A DNA stretch of 64,000 bases from Anaerolineae bacterium (GTDB lineage: Bacteria; Chloroflexota; Anaerolineae; Aggregatilineales; Phototrophicaceae): contig JAJDZV010000001.1 in the NCBI GenBank assembly GCA_022824465.1, positions 1-64,000 of the forward strand, given 5' to 3'. The notes beneath the pieces are model-generated. The model was not told the origin of the DNA. It saw nothing but the letters and a program-made list of their open reading frames with translations, and did no database searches. This document shows positions 8,697-18,161 of the stretch, in pieces. Made by a program: the position numbers and the translations under genes. Each line of letters starts with the position of its first letter. The first letter of the stretch is position 1.

Positions 8697-8827
8697 TGTG
8701 CGCCTCTCGTTGATTGTTTGCGGGGTTAGCCTCGTCCCTACAGCGGTTCTCGGCGACCTCGTCGGTTCTCCGTGTGCTCGGAGGCGAATTATATCTTGCG
8801 CCTTTGCGCCTCGCTGGCAAATGACGC

Positions 8828-11383
8828 CTACTCCCGCCGCAGCGCCTCCGCCGGTTTGAGCCGACCCAGAAGCAGCGCCGGATACAGACCCGCCAGCAGC
8901 GAAGCCAGCAGCGCCGCCAGCAGCGCCTCAAGCAGTGGCGTCGGCTGCGGCGCGAATGCCATCGTCCAGCCGAAGGAGCGCTGATTGATGACATGCGTCA
9001 GCACCAGCGATGTCAACAAGCCGATCGGCAGCGCCAGCACACCGGCGACCAGCCCCATCAGCCCGGTCTGTATCATGGCGAACTGCGTCAGTTGCCGCGC
9101 GGTCATGCCCGTCGCGCGCATGACGCCGTACTCGCTCGCGTGCTCCAATTGCAGCGACATCAGCGCCGCCAAAATGCCGATGAATGCCACCAGGGTCGTC
9201 AGCAGGCGCAAGGCGATGGTGATGGCGAAAGTGCGGTCGAAGACCTCGAGCGCGCCGGCCCGCAAGCTGGCGTTGTCCTGCACCTGCAAGTCGTATTCGG
9301 CGTACCGCGCGCGCAGCTCGCCGATGACGGCGTCGACATCGGCCCCCGCAGCGGTGAAGATGCCGAGCGAACTGATGAAGCGATCAGCGAAATAACGATC
9401 ATATACCGACCGCGCCATGTAGACCGTGCCTTGATCGGTGCTGTAATCGAAGTAAACGCCGAAGACCTCAAAGGTCCGCGCGCCCGATTCAGTATCCAAA
9501 GCGATTGTGTTGCCTTCGCGCGTGATGCCGCGGCGGAAGGCGAAGCTCTCGCTGACCATGACGCGCCCCGCTTCCAGCGCCGCCTGATGCGCCTCGACCG
9601 GCACGTCGCTCCATTTGAAGCGGCGGTTGTCGCCTGCGATATCAAAGTCGCTGGCCAGCAGGTTCACCGGCGGCATATCGGGATAAGCCAGCGCGCTAAC
9701 CACTACATGCCGCGCCGACGAAACCGCGGTGACGCCGGCCACCTCCAGCGCGATGTCCTTGACCGCTATATCTACATCAACGCTGGCGTTGTTCGAAGCG
9801 AAAAGCGGCGGCGAGACGTAGATCTGCGCGCCAAGCGAGCTCTCCAGCCAGTCGGCGACGGTCAGGCGAAAGCTGCCGATCATGCTGCTTACGCCGACAA
9901 TCACGCTGACGGCGACGGTCAAGGCGGCGACAGCCACGCCGGTGCGGCTTAGCGAGCGGACGACAGCCCGCGCCGCCAAACGCCCCAGCACGCCGAAGAG
10001 CGCCTCGGACGGACGCGACAGCAGGCGCATCGCCAGGACAAGCGCAAGCGGCGTCAAGAGCGCGCCCCCGCAGATGATGCACATCAGCGCGGCGAAGCCC
10101 AAGGTCAAGCTGTTCGGCACGCTCAGCAGCGCTAACCCGAGCAGGTTCAGTCCCATGGCGCCGGCCGTCGCCGCCGGCAAGAGGCGACGAGCGGCGCCTT
10201 CTTCTGTGGAGCGTTTCATCACGCCGGCGGGCGCTGTCCGCGTCGCCTCCCAGGCGGGCAGCGCCGCCGCCAGCGCGCTCGCCGCGATGCCGATCAGCGC
10301 GCCTTTCAGCAAGGTCATCGGCGCGACGCTGATGCGCTGAACATTGACGCTGAAATATAGATCGCTGATGGTCTGCGATACCAGCGACACCGTGCCGCGC
10401 CCGAATATGATGCCAAGCGCAATGCCAAGAAGCGTGCCGACGAGACCGAGGATGAAGGCTTCAAGCAATATGAAGCGGAAGATCTGCCCGCGCGTCGTCC
10501 CCAGCGAGCGCAGAATGCCGATCACGCCGCGCCGCTGCACCACACTGAAATTGACCGTGTTGTATATGAGGAAGAGACCGACCACCAGCGCCAGCAAACT
10601 CATCGCCTGCAGGTTGAGCTCAAAGGCGGCGATCATCTGGTCGAGCGAATTCTCCTTCTTGACATCCACCAGCCTAAGGCCAGCCGGCAGCCACTCGCGC
10701 AGCGGCGCCACATCGTCCGCGTCCAGTATCAAGTCGATGCGGCTGAGGCGGCCGCTCATGCCGGTGATTTCTTGCGCCGTGGCGATATCGCTGATGATCA
10801 AGTCGTCCACGGCTTGACGGCTGGCACTATTCTGCGGCTGCAATATGCCGACCAGCACAGCATCGCTGAAGCGTCCGCCGGCGCTGATCCGCAATCGCGC
10901 TTCCGGCTTTAGCGCCAGACGCCGCGCCAGCGCATCGCTGATGACGACCGCCCCCGGCTCGACGATGATGCGGTTCAGCGCTTCCATATCCACATCATCA
11001 TTTGCCGCCCCCAGGTAGGCGCGGAAGGGCGAATCCACCAGCGGATCGACGCCCAACAAGCGCAAGGCTTGGTCATCGCCGGCGACGCGCGCGACTTCCG
11101 TGACCACCGGCGCGCTGAGCTTGATGCCCCGCTCGATGCGCAGCTCGGTGTAAACCGCTGTCGGGAAGCCGTTGGGACCGCCGACGACCTGATGCGTGGC
11201 GCGGCCGACCAGACTTTCGCTGCTCAAGCTGAAGGCGCGCCCCGCCGATTGACTGGCGATGTCGATGGACACCGCCACGCCGACGCCCAGCGCAACGCCG
11301 ATGACAAACATCGCGCTCTGAAAGAGGCGTCGACTGATATAGCGCTGGGCGAGCCGCAAGCTCAGGGGCGGAATGAGGCGCAT
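8828..11383 (-). CDS. FtsX/MacB-like ABC transporter permease
   Basis: 851 residues with the duplicated layout of large FtsX-family permeases: an N-terminal helix (about 20-42), an extracytoplasmic domain, a helix cluster (about 265-400, with VVQRRGVIGILRSLGTTRGQIFRFI), a second cluster start near 460, another extracytoplasmic domain, and a final cluster (about 725-840, ending in the family-typical YPALLLGRLKPAEALRRE). Such permeases work with an ABC ATPase in lipoprotein or lipid export or in mechanotransmission, but no ATPase gene is in the window. It follows the LLM oxidoreductase gene by 3 bases, so the two are probably cotranscribed. Confidence 0.9.
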   Translation of the reverse strand: MRLIPPLSLRLAQRYISRRLFQSAMFVIGVALGVGVAVSIDIASQSAGRAFSLSSESLVGRATHQVVGGPNGFPTAVYTELRIERGIKLSAPVVTEVARVAGDDQALRLLGVDPLVDSPFRAYLGAANDDVDMEALNRIIVEPGAVVISDALARRLALKPEARLRISAGGRFSDAVLVGILQPQNSASRQAVDDLIISDIATAQEITGMSGRLSRIDLILDADDVAPLREWLPAGLRLVDVKKENSLDQMIAAFELNLQAMSLLALVVGLFLIYNTVNFSVVQRRGVIGILRSLGTTRGQIFRFILLEAFILGLVGTLLGIALGIIFGRGTVSLVSQTISDLYFSVNVQRISVAPMTLLKGALIGIAASALAAALPAWEATRTAPAGVMKRSTEEGAARRLLPAATAGAMGLNLLGLALLSVPNSLTLGFAALMCIICGGALLTPLALVLAMRLLSRPSEALFGVLGRLAARAVVRSLSRTGVAVAALTVAVSVIVGVSSMIGSFRLTVADWLESSLGAQIYVSPPLFASNNASVDVDIAVKDIALEVAGVTAVSSARHVVVSALAYPDMPPVNLLASDFDIAGDNRRFKWSDVPVEAHQAALEAGRVMVSESFAFRRGITREGNTIALDTESGARTFEVFGVYFDYSTDQGTVYMARSVYDRYFADRFISSLGIFTAAGADVDAVIGELRARYAEYDLQVQDNASLRAGALEVFDRTFAITIALRLLTTLVAFIGILAALMSLQLEHASEYGVMRATGMTARQLTQFAMIQTGLMGLVAGVLALPIGLLTSLVLTHVINQRSFGWTMAFAPQPTPLLEALLAALLASLLAGLYPALLLGRLKPAEALRRE

Positions 11384-11386
11384 CAG

Positions 11387-12241
11387 CTAGACGCCAAAGA
11401 TCTCCTTGAAGCGCCGTAGTTGACCCAGATAGTCATCCAGCCTCTCGCCATGAGGATACACAGCGAGTTCCGTGATGCCATTCGCCCGCCAACCCTCCAA
11501 ATGCGTCTCCCACTCGTGTTCGGGCGTATTCGCCGTCGATAGCCGCGTGTGCAGCCCGACGGCGTCGGCGCGGCCCGCCTCGTCGGCGTACGCCAGGAAG
11601 GCGTCGCACAATGGCTTGGCAACCTCCGGATCGCCTTCCTGCGCCAGATAGCCATCGCTGAGCCTGGCCGCCCGCCGCAATACCACATCGGCGTATCCGC
11701 CCATCCAAATCGGAATCGGCTCGCTCGGCAGCGGGTTAATGCCGGCATCGTCAATCACGTCGAATCTTCCTTCGATATTGACCAGTTCGCGCGTCCACAG
11801 TTCGCGCAAAATGGCGAGCTGCTCCTCCATCCGCGCGCCGCGCGTCTTGAAATCAATGCCGAGCGAGTTGTATTCCACCTCGTTCCAGCCAATGCCGACG
11901 CCCATGCGGAAGCGCCCGCCGGACAGCAAATCGAGCTGCGCCGCCTGCTTCGCCACCAGCGCGGTCTGCCGCTGCGGCAAGATCAAAACGCCCGTCATGA
12001 AGCCGATACGCTCCGTCAAGCCAGCCATCCAGGAGAAGAGCGTGAATGGCTCGTGAAACATATCCTTGTAGTTGTAAGGTCGTCCCGATTCCCAACCCTC
12101 GCGGTCAGGGTTGGCGCCCAGGACGTGATCATAAGCCAGCAGATGATGATAGCCCATGCCTTCCACCGCCTGCGCAAAATCACGCAGAACCGCCGGATCG
12201 GCGCCTAACTGCGTTTGCGGAAATACAACACCGTATTTCAT
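11387..12241 (-). CDS. LLM-class oxidoreductase, probably F420-dependent
   Basis: 284 residues of the luciferase-like monooxygenase TIM barrel. Family marks are KYGVVFPQTQLGAD at the start, LLAYDHVLGANP, GVLILPQRQTALVAKQAAQLDLLSGGRF, and GVGIGWNEVEYNSLGIDF. This subgroup usually uses deazaflavin F420 or FMN to oxidise or reduce small organics; cofactor and substrate are inferred from the family. It is the first gene of a two-gene leftward unit with the FtsX-like permease, a pairing with no obvious mechanistic link. Confidence 0.88.
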   Translation of the reverse strand: MKYGVVFPQTQLGADPAVLRDFAQAVEGMGYHHLLAYDHVLGANPDREGWESGRPYNYKDMFHEPFTLFSWMAGLTERIGFMTGVLILPQRQTALVAKQAAQLDLLSGGRFRMGVGIGWNEVEYNSLGIDFKTRGARMEEQLAILRELWTRELVNIEGRFDVIDDAGINPLPSEPIPIWMGGYADVVLRRAARLSDGYLAQEGDPEVAKPLCDAFLAYADEAGRADAVGLHTRLSTANTPEHEWETHLEGWRANGITELAVYPHGERLDDYLGQLRRFKEIFGV

Positions 12242-12377
12242 TTCAGCCTTCCTCGCGCCTCTATCTATTCGCCGCCATGCTAGCCGAGTTCAGCCGAATA
12301 TTCCAGACGCCGCGCTTTGCATCCTCCCGGCTTTGTGCTAGCTTGACAGCAGCGCCGGCGAACTGAATGCCACAGCC

Positions 12378-13223
12378 ATGCCCGATCTTTCCGTGGTCAT
12401 CGTCAGCTACAACACGCGCGACCTGCTGCGAAGCTGTCTGCTGTCGCTGCGGCAGAGCGAAGGACTGGCGCTGGAGGTCATCGTCGTCGATAACGCCTCA
12501 TCCGATGGCAGCGCCGAACTCGTACGCGCTGAATTCCCCGAAGCCACGCTTCTGGCGCAATCGCTGAATACCTGGTACTGCGGCGGCAACAATATCGGCA
12601 TTCGCGCCGCCCACGCCGATACGCTGCTGCTGCTCAACCCCGATACGGAAGTCGCGCCAGACGCCCTCGCGCTGATGCACAGTTTCCTGCGCGAAAATCG
12701 AGATTACGCCGGCGTCACGGCGCAGATGCGTTACCCCGATGGCGCGCTGCAACAGACCTGCGCGCAGCGGACGCGCTACCAGGATCTGCTGCTGAGTCAC
12801 AGCCTGCTCGGCTGGCTGCTGCCTTCGTTGAAGCGTCAATCAAGCCACAGGCGATTCTACGGCGACTGGGACCGCCAGAGCGACCGCGATGTCGCCGCCA
12901 TCCCCGGTTCCTGCACGATGATGCGGCGCGACGTCCTTTGGCTTGATGAAGACCTGCTGCTCTATTTCCCCGAGGACGCGCTCGCCGATCAAGTGCCGGG
13001 CAGGCGCCGATTCCGGGCGGCGGCGCGGATCACGCATCACGAGAAATCGTCGACGCGCAGCTTCTTCGCCACGCGCATCTTCTTTCGCGATATGCTGGTC
13101 TATTGCCGCAAGCGTTTCGGCCTCGCCCGTATGCTGCTGCTTTGGCTGTTGAGCCGGCCCGTGTACTGGCTGATGTGGCTGAAAGACAAAGACTCGATGG
13201 CGCGTGACGAAAGTAGATCGTGA
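12378..13223 (+). CDS. Family 2 glycosyltransferase (rhamnosyltransferase-like)
   Basis: 281 residues. The GT-A fold is clear: LSVVIVSYNTRDLL at the start, VIVVDNASSDGS, NIGIRAAHADTLLLLNPDTEV (the donor/metal region, NPD in place of DXD), and a later IPGSCTMMRRDVLWL with LLYFPEDALAD near the acceptor site. The C-terminal 60 residues are basic and hydrophobic, suggesting membrane association. Similar proteins add rhamnose or other deoxy sugars to surface polysaccharides. It stands alone on the plus strand without a polysaccharide cluster. Confidence 0.9.
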   Translation: MPDLSVVIVSYNTRDLLRSCLLSLRQSEGLALEVIVVDNASSDGSAELVRAEFPEATLLAQSLNTWYCGGNNIGIRAAHADTLLLLNPDTEVAPDALALMHSFLRENRDYAGVTAQMRYPDGALQQTCAQRTRYQDLLLSHSLLGWLLPSLKRQSSHRRFYGDWDRQSDRDVAAIPGSCTMMRRDVLWLDEDLLLYFPEDALADQVPGRRRFRAAARITHHEKSSTRSFFATRIFFRDMLVYCRKRFGLARMLLLWLLSRPVYWLMWLKDKDSMARDESRS

Positions 13224-13329
13224 CGTGAGCAAGCTGAGCGCCTTTGGTTTGACGACGAGCGACTCATGCGGCTAAGATATTGGACGAGTCATCCATAGTC
13301 ACTCGTCAAACTCACGCTAGACAACATAA

Positions 13330-13542
13330 ATGTCAGAATCAGCGCTGAATGATCGTTTGACGAGATTGGAGACGCGTTCCGAGGTATATGTAAAGCAAAG
13401 CGATATTTCGGCGCCGCTTGCCCGCATTGAGACCAAGCTCGACAACCAGAAGTGGCTCGTTGGCGTTATCGTAGCGATAACTGTCACCATAGGCACAGGC
13501 ATCACCATGGGCTTGATTATGCTGGCAATACAAGGCGCATAG
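13330..13542 (+). CDS. Small single-pass membrane protein, XhlA-like
   Basis: 70 residues: a charged amphipathic N-terminal half (LNDRLTRLETRSEVYVK, then LARIETKLDNQKW) likely to form a coiled coil, followed by one hydrophobic helix (LVGVIVAITVTIGTGITMG). This coiled-coil-plus-helix plan is that of hemolysin XhlA-type and similar small proteins. It shares its plan with the protein at 5567-5761. No convincing ribosome site precedes the ATG. Function unknown. Confidence 0.5.
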   Translation: MSESALNDRLTRLETRSEVYVKQSDISAPLARIETKLDNQKWLVGVIVAITVTIGTGITMGLIMLAIQGA

Positions 13543-13591
13543 TTCCAGCGCCCGTAGTTTTTCAAGTACGCGCTAGCCCCAAGCGCGTGTC

Positions 13592-14521
13592 TCAGCGCCC
13601 GAAAACCGCCAACGGCATGTGAAACGAGACCACCCAGTTGGGCGCATCCACAATCTCGCTGATCTTCAGATCGCCGGCGACGCTGCACAGGATATACGCC
13701 TGGCTGCGATTCATCCGCTGATTGGCGACCAGCCAGTCGATCATGTAGCGCAGGGCATTCTTGGCGTTCTTCATCAGGTCGGGTCCATGCGCCAAGGTGA
13801 TGTGATACCCCCGGGTGTCGAGCTTGCTCATCGGGCTGGGACGCCGCACCTGCGCCTCGGGCAAATTCGCGCCCTTAAGCAGCTTGAAGCGCATCGTCAC
13901 CGTCATCGGCGCTTCAATACCGGTGACGCAGACCTCGCCCTGCCCTTGTGCCGCGTGGCAATCGCCCGTGGCGAAGAGCGCGCCCTCGACCAGCACCGGC
14001 AGCCACACCGTCGCGCCGATGGTCATATCGCGCACATCGAGGTTGCCGCCGTTCGCCCGCGGCGGAAACGTGCTGAAGCGCCCCGCCTCCCGCGGCGCCA
14101 CGCCGACAACGCCCGGATGCGGCTCGAATGGCAGACTGATATGCTCAAGCTCGGTGGAATAGCAGGTCTCGTCCTCAATCCGCCAGTGATGTAGATAGCT
14201 GTAATCGAAGTCTTCCGGCAGCAAACCCATGCCCGGGCGGTGCGCCGACCAGCCCCAGCCCTTGTGCCGCATATCAAGAATATCGATCTCCAGCGCGTCG
14301 CCGGGCTCGGCGCCCTTTATCCACACCGAGCCATTCAGCGCGTGAATCTTGCTGCGGTCAACATTCAGATAATCTTCGACCGTCCAATCCGGCTGAATCT
14401 GCCCATTGGCTTCCAGGCAGTCGAAGACAACCACATCGCCGCTGTCGATCGCCAGGCGCGGTTCAACCGAGTTGTCCCAGAAAGGCTGGATAACGCTGTC
14501 GTCGAGAAAGTGTTCGCGCAT
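13592..14521 (-). CDS. Acetamidase/formamidase family protein
   Basis: 309 residues of the FmdA/AmdA family, which hydrolyses short-chain amides to ammonia and the acid. Visible marks are the early VEPRLAIDSGDVVVFDC, ALNGSVWIKGAEPGDALEIDIL, the GHRPG-like HRPGMGLLP, and ATGDCHAAQGQGEVCVTGIE, which holds family metal/active-site residues. AGGAG precedes the ATG. It is monocistronic and divergent from the metallophosphoesterase gene. The amide used cannot be told from sequence. Confidence 0.9.
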   Translation of the reverse strand: MREHFLDDSVIQPFWDNSVEPRLAIDSGDVVVFDCLEANGQIQPDWTVEDYLNVDRSKIHALNGSVWIKGAEPGDALEIDILDMRHKGWGWSAHRPGMGLLPEDFDYSYLHHWRIEDETCYSTELEHISLPFEPHPGVVGVAPREAGRFSTFPPRANGGNLDVRDMTIGATVWLPVLVEGALFATGDCHAAQGQGEVCVTGIEAPMTVTMRFKLLKGANLPEAQVRRPSPMSKLDTRGYHITLAHGPDLMKNAKNALRYMIDWLVANQRMNRSQAYILCSVAGDLKISEIVDAPNWVVSFHMPLAVFGR

Positions 14522-14699
14522 TGTCCTGTCTCCTCATCTCCTGGGCATGATTGTAACGATCTTGCAGCGGCGCAGAAATGGCGAGCGCTGCGCCCGCCGT
14601 ATGCCAAGCGGCGCCTTGCCGTCAGACGTCCGCCTATCGCCAGCGCGCCAAGAATCATGGTAAGATGCAAAGCGTCAATCGAGCGCGAAACACAGCCAC

Positions 14700-15431
14700 A
14701 TGCGAATCTTGCTAATCTCCGATATTCACGCCAATGTCACCGCTTTCGAAGCCGTCCTGGCGCACAGCGAGGGCCAGTGGGATTTCGTCTGGTGCCTGGG
14801 CGATGTCGTCGGCTATGGACCCGACCCCAACCAATGCGTCGAACTCTTGCAGACGCTCCCCCAGCTTTGCCTGGCCGGCAATCATGACTGGGCGGCGCTC
14901 AATCGGCTGGACGTCAAAACCTTCAATCCCGACGCCCGGCGGGCGGCCGAATGGACGCAGGCAACGCTGACGCCAGAAAACACGCGCTTCCTCGAGCATC
15001 TGCCGGTCACCTTCGTCATCGGCGACTATACCCTCGTCCATGCCAGCCCGCGCGAGCCGATCTGGGAATACATCCTTGAGCCGGCCATCGCCACCTTGAA
15101 CTTCCCGCATTTCGAAACGCCCTATTGCTTCGTAGGCCACACGCATCAGCCGGTCATCTATACCCTGCCCGATGAATCCGGCAATGCGGAATCCAACCTG
15201 CCCAAATATAATGAAGCCTATGCGCTGAATGGGCGGCGCCAGATCATCAATCCCGGAAGCATCGGCCAGCCGCGCGATCAAAACCCGAAAGCCGCTTATG
15301 GCATTCTCGATATGACCAGCGGCATTTTCGAGCATCGGCGCATCCCGTATGATATCCGCTCCGTGCAGCGCCGCATGTTGGAGCACAACCTGCCCGAACG
15401 ACTGATTACGCGGCTTGAGCACGGCTTATGA
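14700..15431 (+). CDS. Calcineurin-like metallophosphoesterase (YfcE/MJ0936 type)
   Basis: 243 residues with the two-metal phosphoesterase signature in order: SDIHANVTA (Dx H), WCLGDVVGYGPDP (GDxxGYG), LAGNHDWAA (GNHD), VGHTHQP (GHTH). The INPGSIGQPRD segment is typical of this subgroup. Phosphodiesterase activity on nucleotides or small phosphates is likely; substrate unknown. The next gene (DtxR-like) lies about 40 bases downstream from its ATG, so the two may be cotranscribed. A related enzyme is at 46404-47174. Confidence 0.92.
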   Translation: MRILLISDIHANVTAFEAVLAHSEGQWDFVWCLGDVVGYGPDPNQCVELLQTLPQLCLAGNHDWAALNRLDVKTFNPDARRAAEWTQATLTPENTRFLEHLPVTFVIGDYTLVHASPREPIWEYILEPAIATLNFPHFETPYCFVGHTHQPVIYTLPDESGNAESNLPKYNEAYALNGRRQIINPGSIGQPRDQNPKAAYGILDMTSGIFEHRRIPYDIRSVQRRMLEHNLPERLITRLEHGL

Positions 15432-15471
15432 CGCAGACGCGATTGATGCCAAACACGCAACCCATTCCACA

Positions 15472-16149
15472 ATGACCAGCCAGCTTAGCAAGAAAATGCG
15501 CGCCAACCTGGCCGAGATCTATCGTCTAATTGACCGCCAACCGCGCCAGGAAGATTACGTCAGCACATCGCAACTGGCCGACCTGCTTCTCATCAGCCCG
15601 CCAGCCGCCAATCGCATGGTCAACCGTTTTAGCGAGCGCGGACTGCTCGAGCACAAGCCATACAAAGGCGTCGCCATCACCGATGCCGGGCGCATTGAAG
15701 CGTTGAAACATATCCGCTATCAGCGCATCGCCGAAGTCTTCCTCGCTCAAGTGATGGGGCTAAACTGGCTTGAAGCGCACGAAGAAGCCCACCGCCTAAG
15801 CGACGGCTTGAGCGAAGCCGTCGTCCAACGCATGTTTGAAATGACCGATCATCCGCGCGTCTGCCCGCATGGAGAGCCCATACCCGACGCCGCGGGCGCC
15901 CTGCCGCCGACGCAAGACATCTTCCTCTCCCAGGTAGAAGCCGGCTCAAAAGCGCGCATCACCCGGCTGCTCACGCGGGAAAAAGACCGGCTCGTCTATT
16001 TGGAAGCCTTGGGTCTCGTGCCCGGCTGCATCTGCGACGTCATCCATGTCGCGCCCTTTGAAGGTCCGATGCAGCTCAAGCTGGGGCGCGAATTTCGCAT
16101 CATCGGGCAAAACCTCGCAAGCTTGATCCGCGCCGAAGTCATCTCCTAA
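15472..16149 (+). CDS. DtxR/MntR-family metal-dependent transcriptional regulator
   Basis: About 225 residues. The N-terminal winged helix (YVSTSQLADLLLISPPAANRMVNRF) is followed by a dimerisation/metal domain with HEEAHRLSDGLSE and DHPRVCPHGEPIPD, both hallmarks of MntR/IdeR/DtxR proteins, and a C-terminal FeoA-like SH3 domain. Cys and His residues of the metal sites are present. Such proteins repress Mn or Fe uptake genes when metal is abundant; the metal is not certain here. The ATG at 15472 has no strong ribosome site; an in-frame TTG overlapping the upstream gene is an alternative. No target operator was recognised. Confidence 0.88.
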   Translation: MTSQLSKKMRANLAEIYRLIDRQPRQEDYVSTSQLADLLLISPPAANRMVNRFSERGLLEHKPYKGVAITDAGRIEALKHIRYQRIAEVFLAQVMGLNWLEAHEEAHRLSDGLSEAVVQRMFEMTDHPRVCPHGEPIPDAAGALPPTQDIFLSQVEAGSKARITRLLTREKDRLVYLEALGLVPGCICDVIHVAPFEGPMQLKLGREFRIIGQNLASLIRAEVIS

Positions 16150-16276
16150 CAATGCGCCGTCCGATTCCAAGGCCGCCGCGCAGACTTAAATGCGGCACTG
16201 CCTGGCTCGCCCCTACATTTTCAACCTGTTTGACATTATAAATGGGCAGTTCAAGATTAATGCCAGCGACGCTGCA

Positions 16277-16855
16277 ATGAAGATTGGTGTGCTCGCCTTG
16301 CAAGGCGCATTCATTGAGCATGTGAATATGCTGCGACAGCTCGGCGCGGAGGCGGTCGAGGTGCGCCTGCCCGAAGAACTGGACGCGCTTGATGGCTTGA
16401 TTATCCCCGGCGGCGAAAGCACCACCATCGGCAAACTGGCTGTCGAATATCGACTCATCTCGCCCCTGCGCCGCTTCGCCCGCGCCAAACCGACCTGGGG
16501 CACCTGCGCCGGCATGATCTTCCTGGCCAAGGACATCGGCAACCAGGAACAGCCCATCCTCGGCGCCATGGATATCGCTGTCGACCGCAACGCCTTCGGC
16601 CGACAGATCGACAGCTTCGAAACTGACCTCGATATCGCCGGGCTGACCGCCGAGCCTTTCCATGCTGTGTTTATTCGCGCGCCTGTTGTCACCGCTGTCG
16701 CCGACGGGGTGGATGTGCTCGCGCGCCTTGACGACGGCCGCATCGTAGCGGTGCGCCAAGCACACCTCTTGGCGACCGCCTTCCACCCTGAATTAACCGA
16801 CGATTTGCGGCTGCATTCGCATTTTTGCGCTATAGTGAGAGAGACGCTGGCTTGA
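16277..16855 (+). CDS. pdxT: Pyridoxal 5'-phosphate synthase glutaminase subunit PdxT
   Basis: 192 residues. PdxT releases ammonia from glutamine and channels it to PdxS in the DXP-independent vitamin B6 pathway. Seen directly: KIGVLALQGAFIEH at the start, IPGGESTTIGKL (oxyanion/glutamine site), GTCAGMIFLA with the nucleophilic Cys, and the closing AFHPEL with the catalytic His and Glu. The start matches the family; a longer upstream frame is non-coding. pdxS, usually adjacent, is not in the window. Confidence 0.96.
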   Translation: MKIGVLALQGAFIEHVNMLRQLGAEAVEVRLPEELDALDGLIIPGGESTTIGKLAVEYRLISPLRRFARAKPTWGTCAGMIFLAKDIGNQEQPILGAMDIAVDRNAFGRQIDSFETDLDIAGLTAEPFHAVFIRAPVVTAVADGVDVLARLDDGRIVAVRQAHLLATAFHPELTDDLRLHSHFCAIVRETLA

Positions 16856-16877
16856 GCCAGACGAAGGGAGCGGAGTG

Positions 16878-17447
16878 ATGCCCGCAGGGGCGCTGCCTAA
16901 CGGAAATGATGCCCAGCCGCCCGCCGAGGAAAAGGGAATGGAGGCCGCCTCGTTGATCGATTTGCTTATGCGACAGGCGCCAACCAACCTCGATGATATT
17001 GAAGGACCGACGGCGGAAGAACTGGACGCGCTCGATGAACTTGACGACCTGGACGCGCTTGTAGCCTTGGACGACGTCGCGCTGGAAACGCCGGCCGCGC
17101 AGTCGCCGGCCGCCAGCCCGGCCTTGTCACTTCTCGCTGAGCTCGAAGAACCGGAATTGGTGTCCTTGGAGGGCCTCGACGATGAGGCGCCGACCGCCGC
17201 CCCGGAAGACGACCTCGACGATTTTGATGACCTGCCCGACGATGTCGAAAGCTTGATTGAAGACTATATCGACCTCGACCTGGAAGACGACGAACTCGAA
17301 GACGAAGGCTACGACCTCGACGATGACGATTTCAACTCCTACCGCGATCTCTACGGCGACGACGACGCTATCGTGCCTTCCTTCCGCGAAGGCGAATTCG
17401 CCGAAGAAGAAGACGGCGACACCGATTACTACAATGAACTGCGCTGA
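16878..17447 (+). CDS. Highly acidic Asp/Glu-rich protein of unknown function
   Basis: About 189 residues, extremely acidic: the last two thirds are runs of D, E and L such as DDLDDFDDLPDDVES and DLEDDELEDEGYDLDDDDF. No domain is recognised. A short N-terminal segment (SLIDLLMRQAPTNLDDIEGPTAEELDALDEL) may form an amphipathic helix. AAGGGAG precedes the ATG by about 7 bases. It sits 22 bases after pdxT and 12 before the nucleotidyltransferase gene, so the three are probably one transcript. It is probably disordered in isolation; cation binding or a subunit tail is possible but not shown. Confidence 0.7.
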   Translation: MPAGALPNGNDAQPPAEEKGMEAASLIDLLMRQAPTNLDDIEGPTAEELDALDELDDLDALVALDDVALETPAAQSPAASPALSLLAELEEPELVSLEGLDDEAPTAAPEDDLDDFDDLPDDVESLIEDYIDLDLEDDELEDEGYDLDDDDFNSYRDLYGDDDAIVPSFREGEFAEEEDGDTDYYNELR

Positions 17448-17459
17448 TCGCCAGCCGCG

Positions 17460-18161
17460 ATGGATGGCATAATCCTGGCGGCCGGCGTCGGCACGCGCAT
17501 GCGTCCGCTGACCCTGAACACACCGAAACCGCTTCTGCCGCTGCAAGACCGCCCAATCCTGGAATGGTCCTTGCTGAGCCTGCGCGATATCGTCGACCGC
17601 GTCCTCGTCGTCGTCCACTATCGCAAAAGCCAGATCGCCGACTACATGGCGCGCCAGACTGTCATCAACGACTATGCCTTGGTCGACCAGCTGCCGGCGC
17701 CGCGGGGCACGGGCCATGCGCTGCATTGCTGCGCCACCGCCCTGAACAGCCGCGACTTCCTCGTCATCAACGGCGATGACCTCTACGCCAAGGAAGCGCT
17801 GCGCCAACTCAGCAGACAGTCTCACGGCATCCTGTCCGCCAGGCGCGCCGACTATCATCGCTACGGCGTGATCATTCCAAACGCGACCGGCGGCCTGCAA
17901 GCTATCGACGAGAAGCCGCCGCCCGGCGCCTATTCCCCGCCAGCCCCCTGCAGCATCGGCGCCTACAAGCTGACCCGCGAGGTCTTCAGTTACGCGCTGG
18001 ACGAGAGCGACCGCGGCGAACTTGAAATCACCGACTACCTTACCGCTCTCGCCGCCCAGCGCCACGTTGCCGTCGTTGACTCGCGCTTCTGGCTGCCGCT
18101 TGGCGACCCCGAGGCTCTCGCCGCTGCGCAGGCTGTCGATATCGCGCGCTGGATTTGCTGA
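17460..18161 (+). CDS. Sugar-1-phosphate nucleotidylyltransferase-like protein
   Basis: 233 residues of the NTP_transferase (GlmU/RmlA N-terminal) fold. Seen: MDGIILAAGVGTRMRPLTLNTPKPLLPL, the nucleotide-binding signature (GXGTRXRPLT and PKP), then PRGTGHAL, INGDDLY (metal-binding Asp) and IDEKPP (catalytic Lys region). It would activate a sugar phosphate as an NDP-sugar. It lacks the C-terminal left-handed helix of GlmU, so it is the short form. Last gene of the pdxT-acidic-protein group. The sugar is not predictable. Confidence 0.9.
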   Translation: MDGIILAAGVGTRMRPLTLNTPKPLLPLQDRPILEWSLLSLRDIVDRVLVVVHYRKSQIADYMARQTVINDYALVDQLPAPRGTGHALHCCATALNSRDFLVINGDDLYAKEALRQLSRQSHGILSARRADYHRYGVIIPNATGGLQAIDEKPPPGAYSPPAPCSIGAYKLTREVFSYALDESDRGELEITDYLTALAAQRHVAVVDSRFWLPLGDPEALAAAQAVDIARWIC

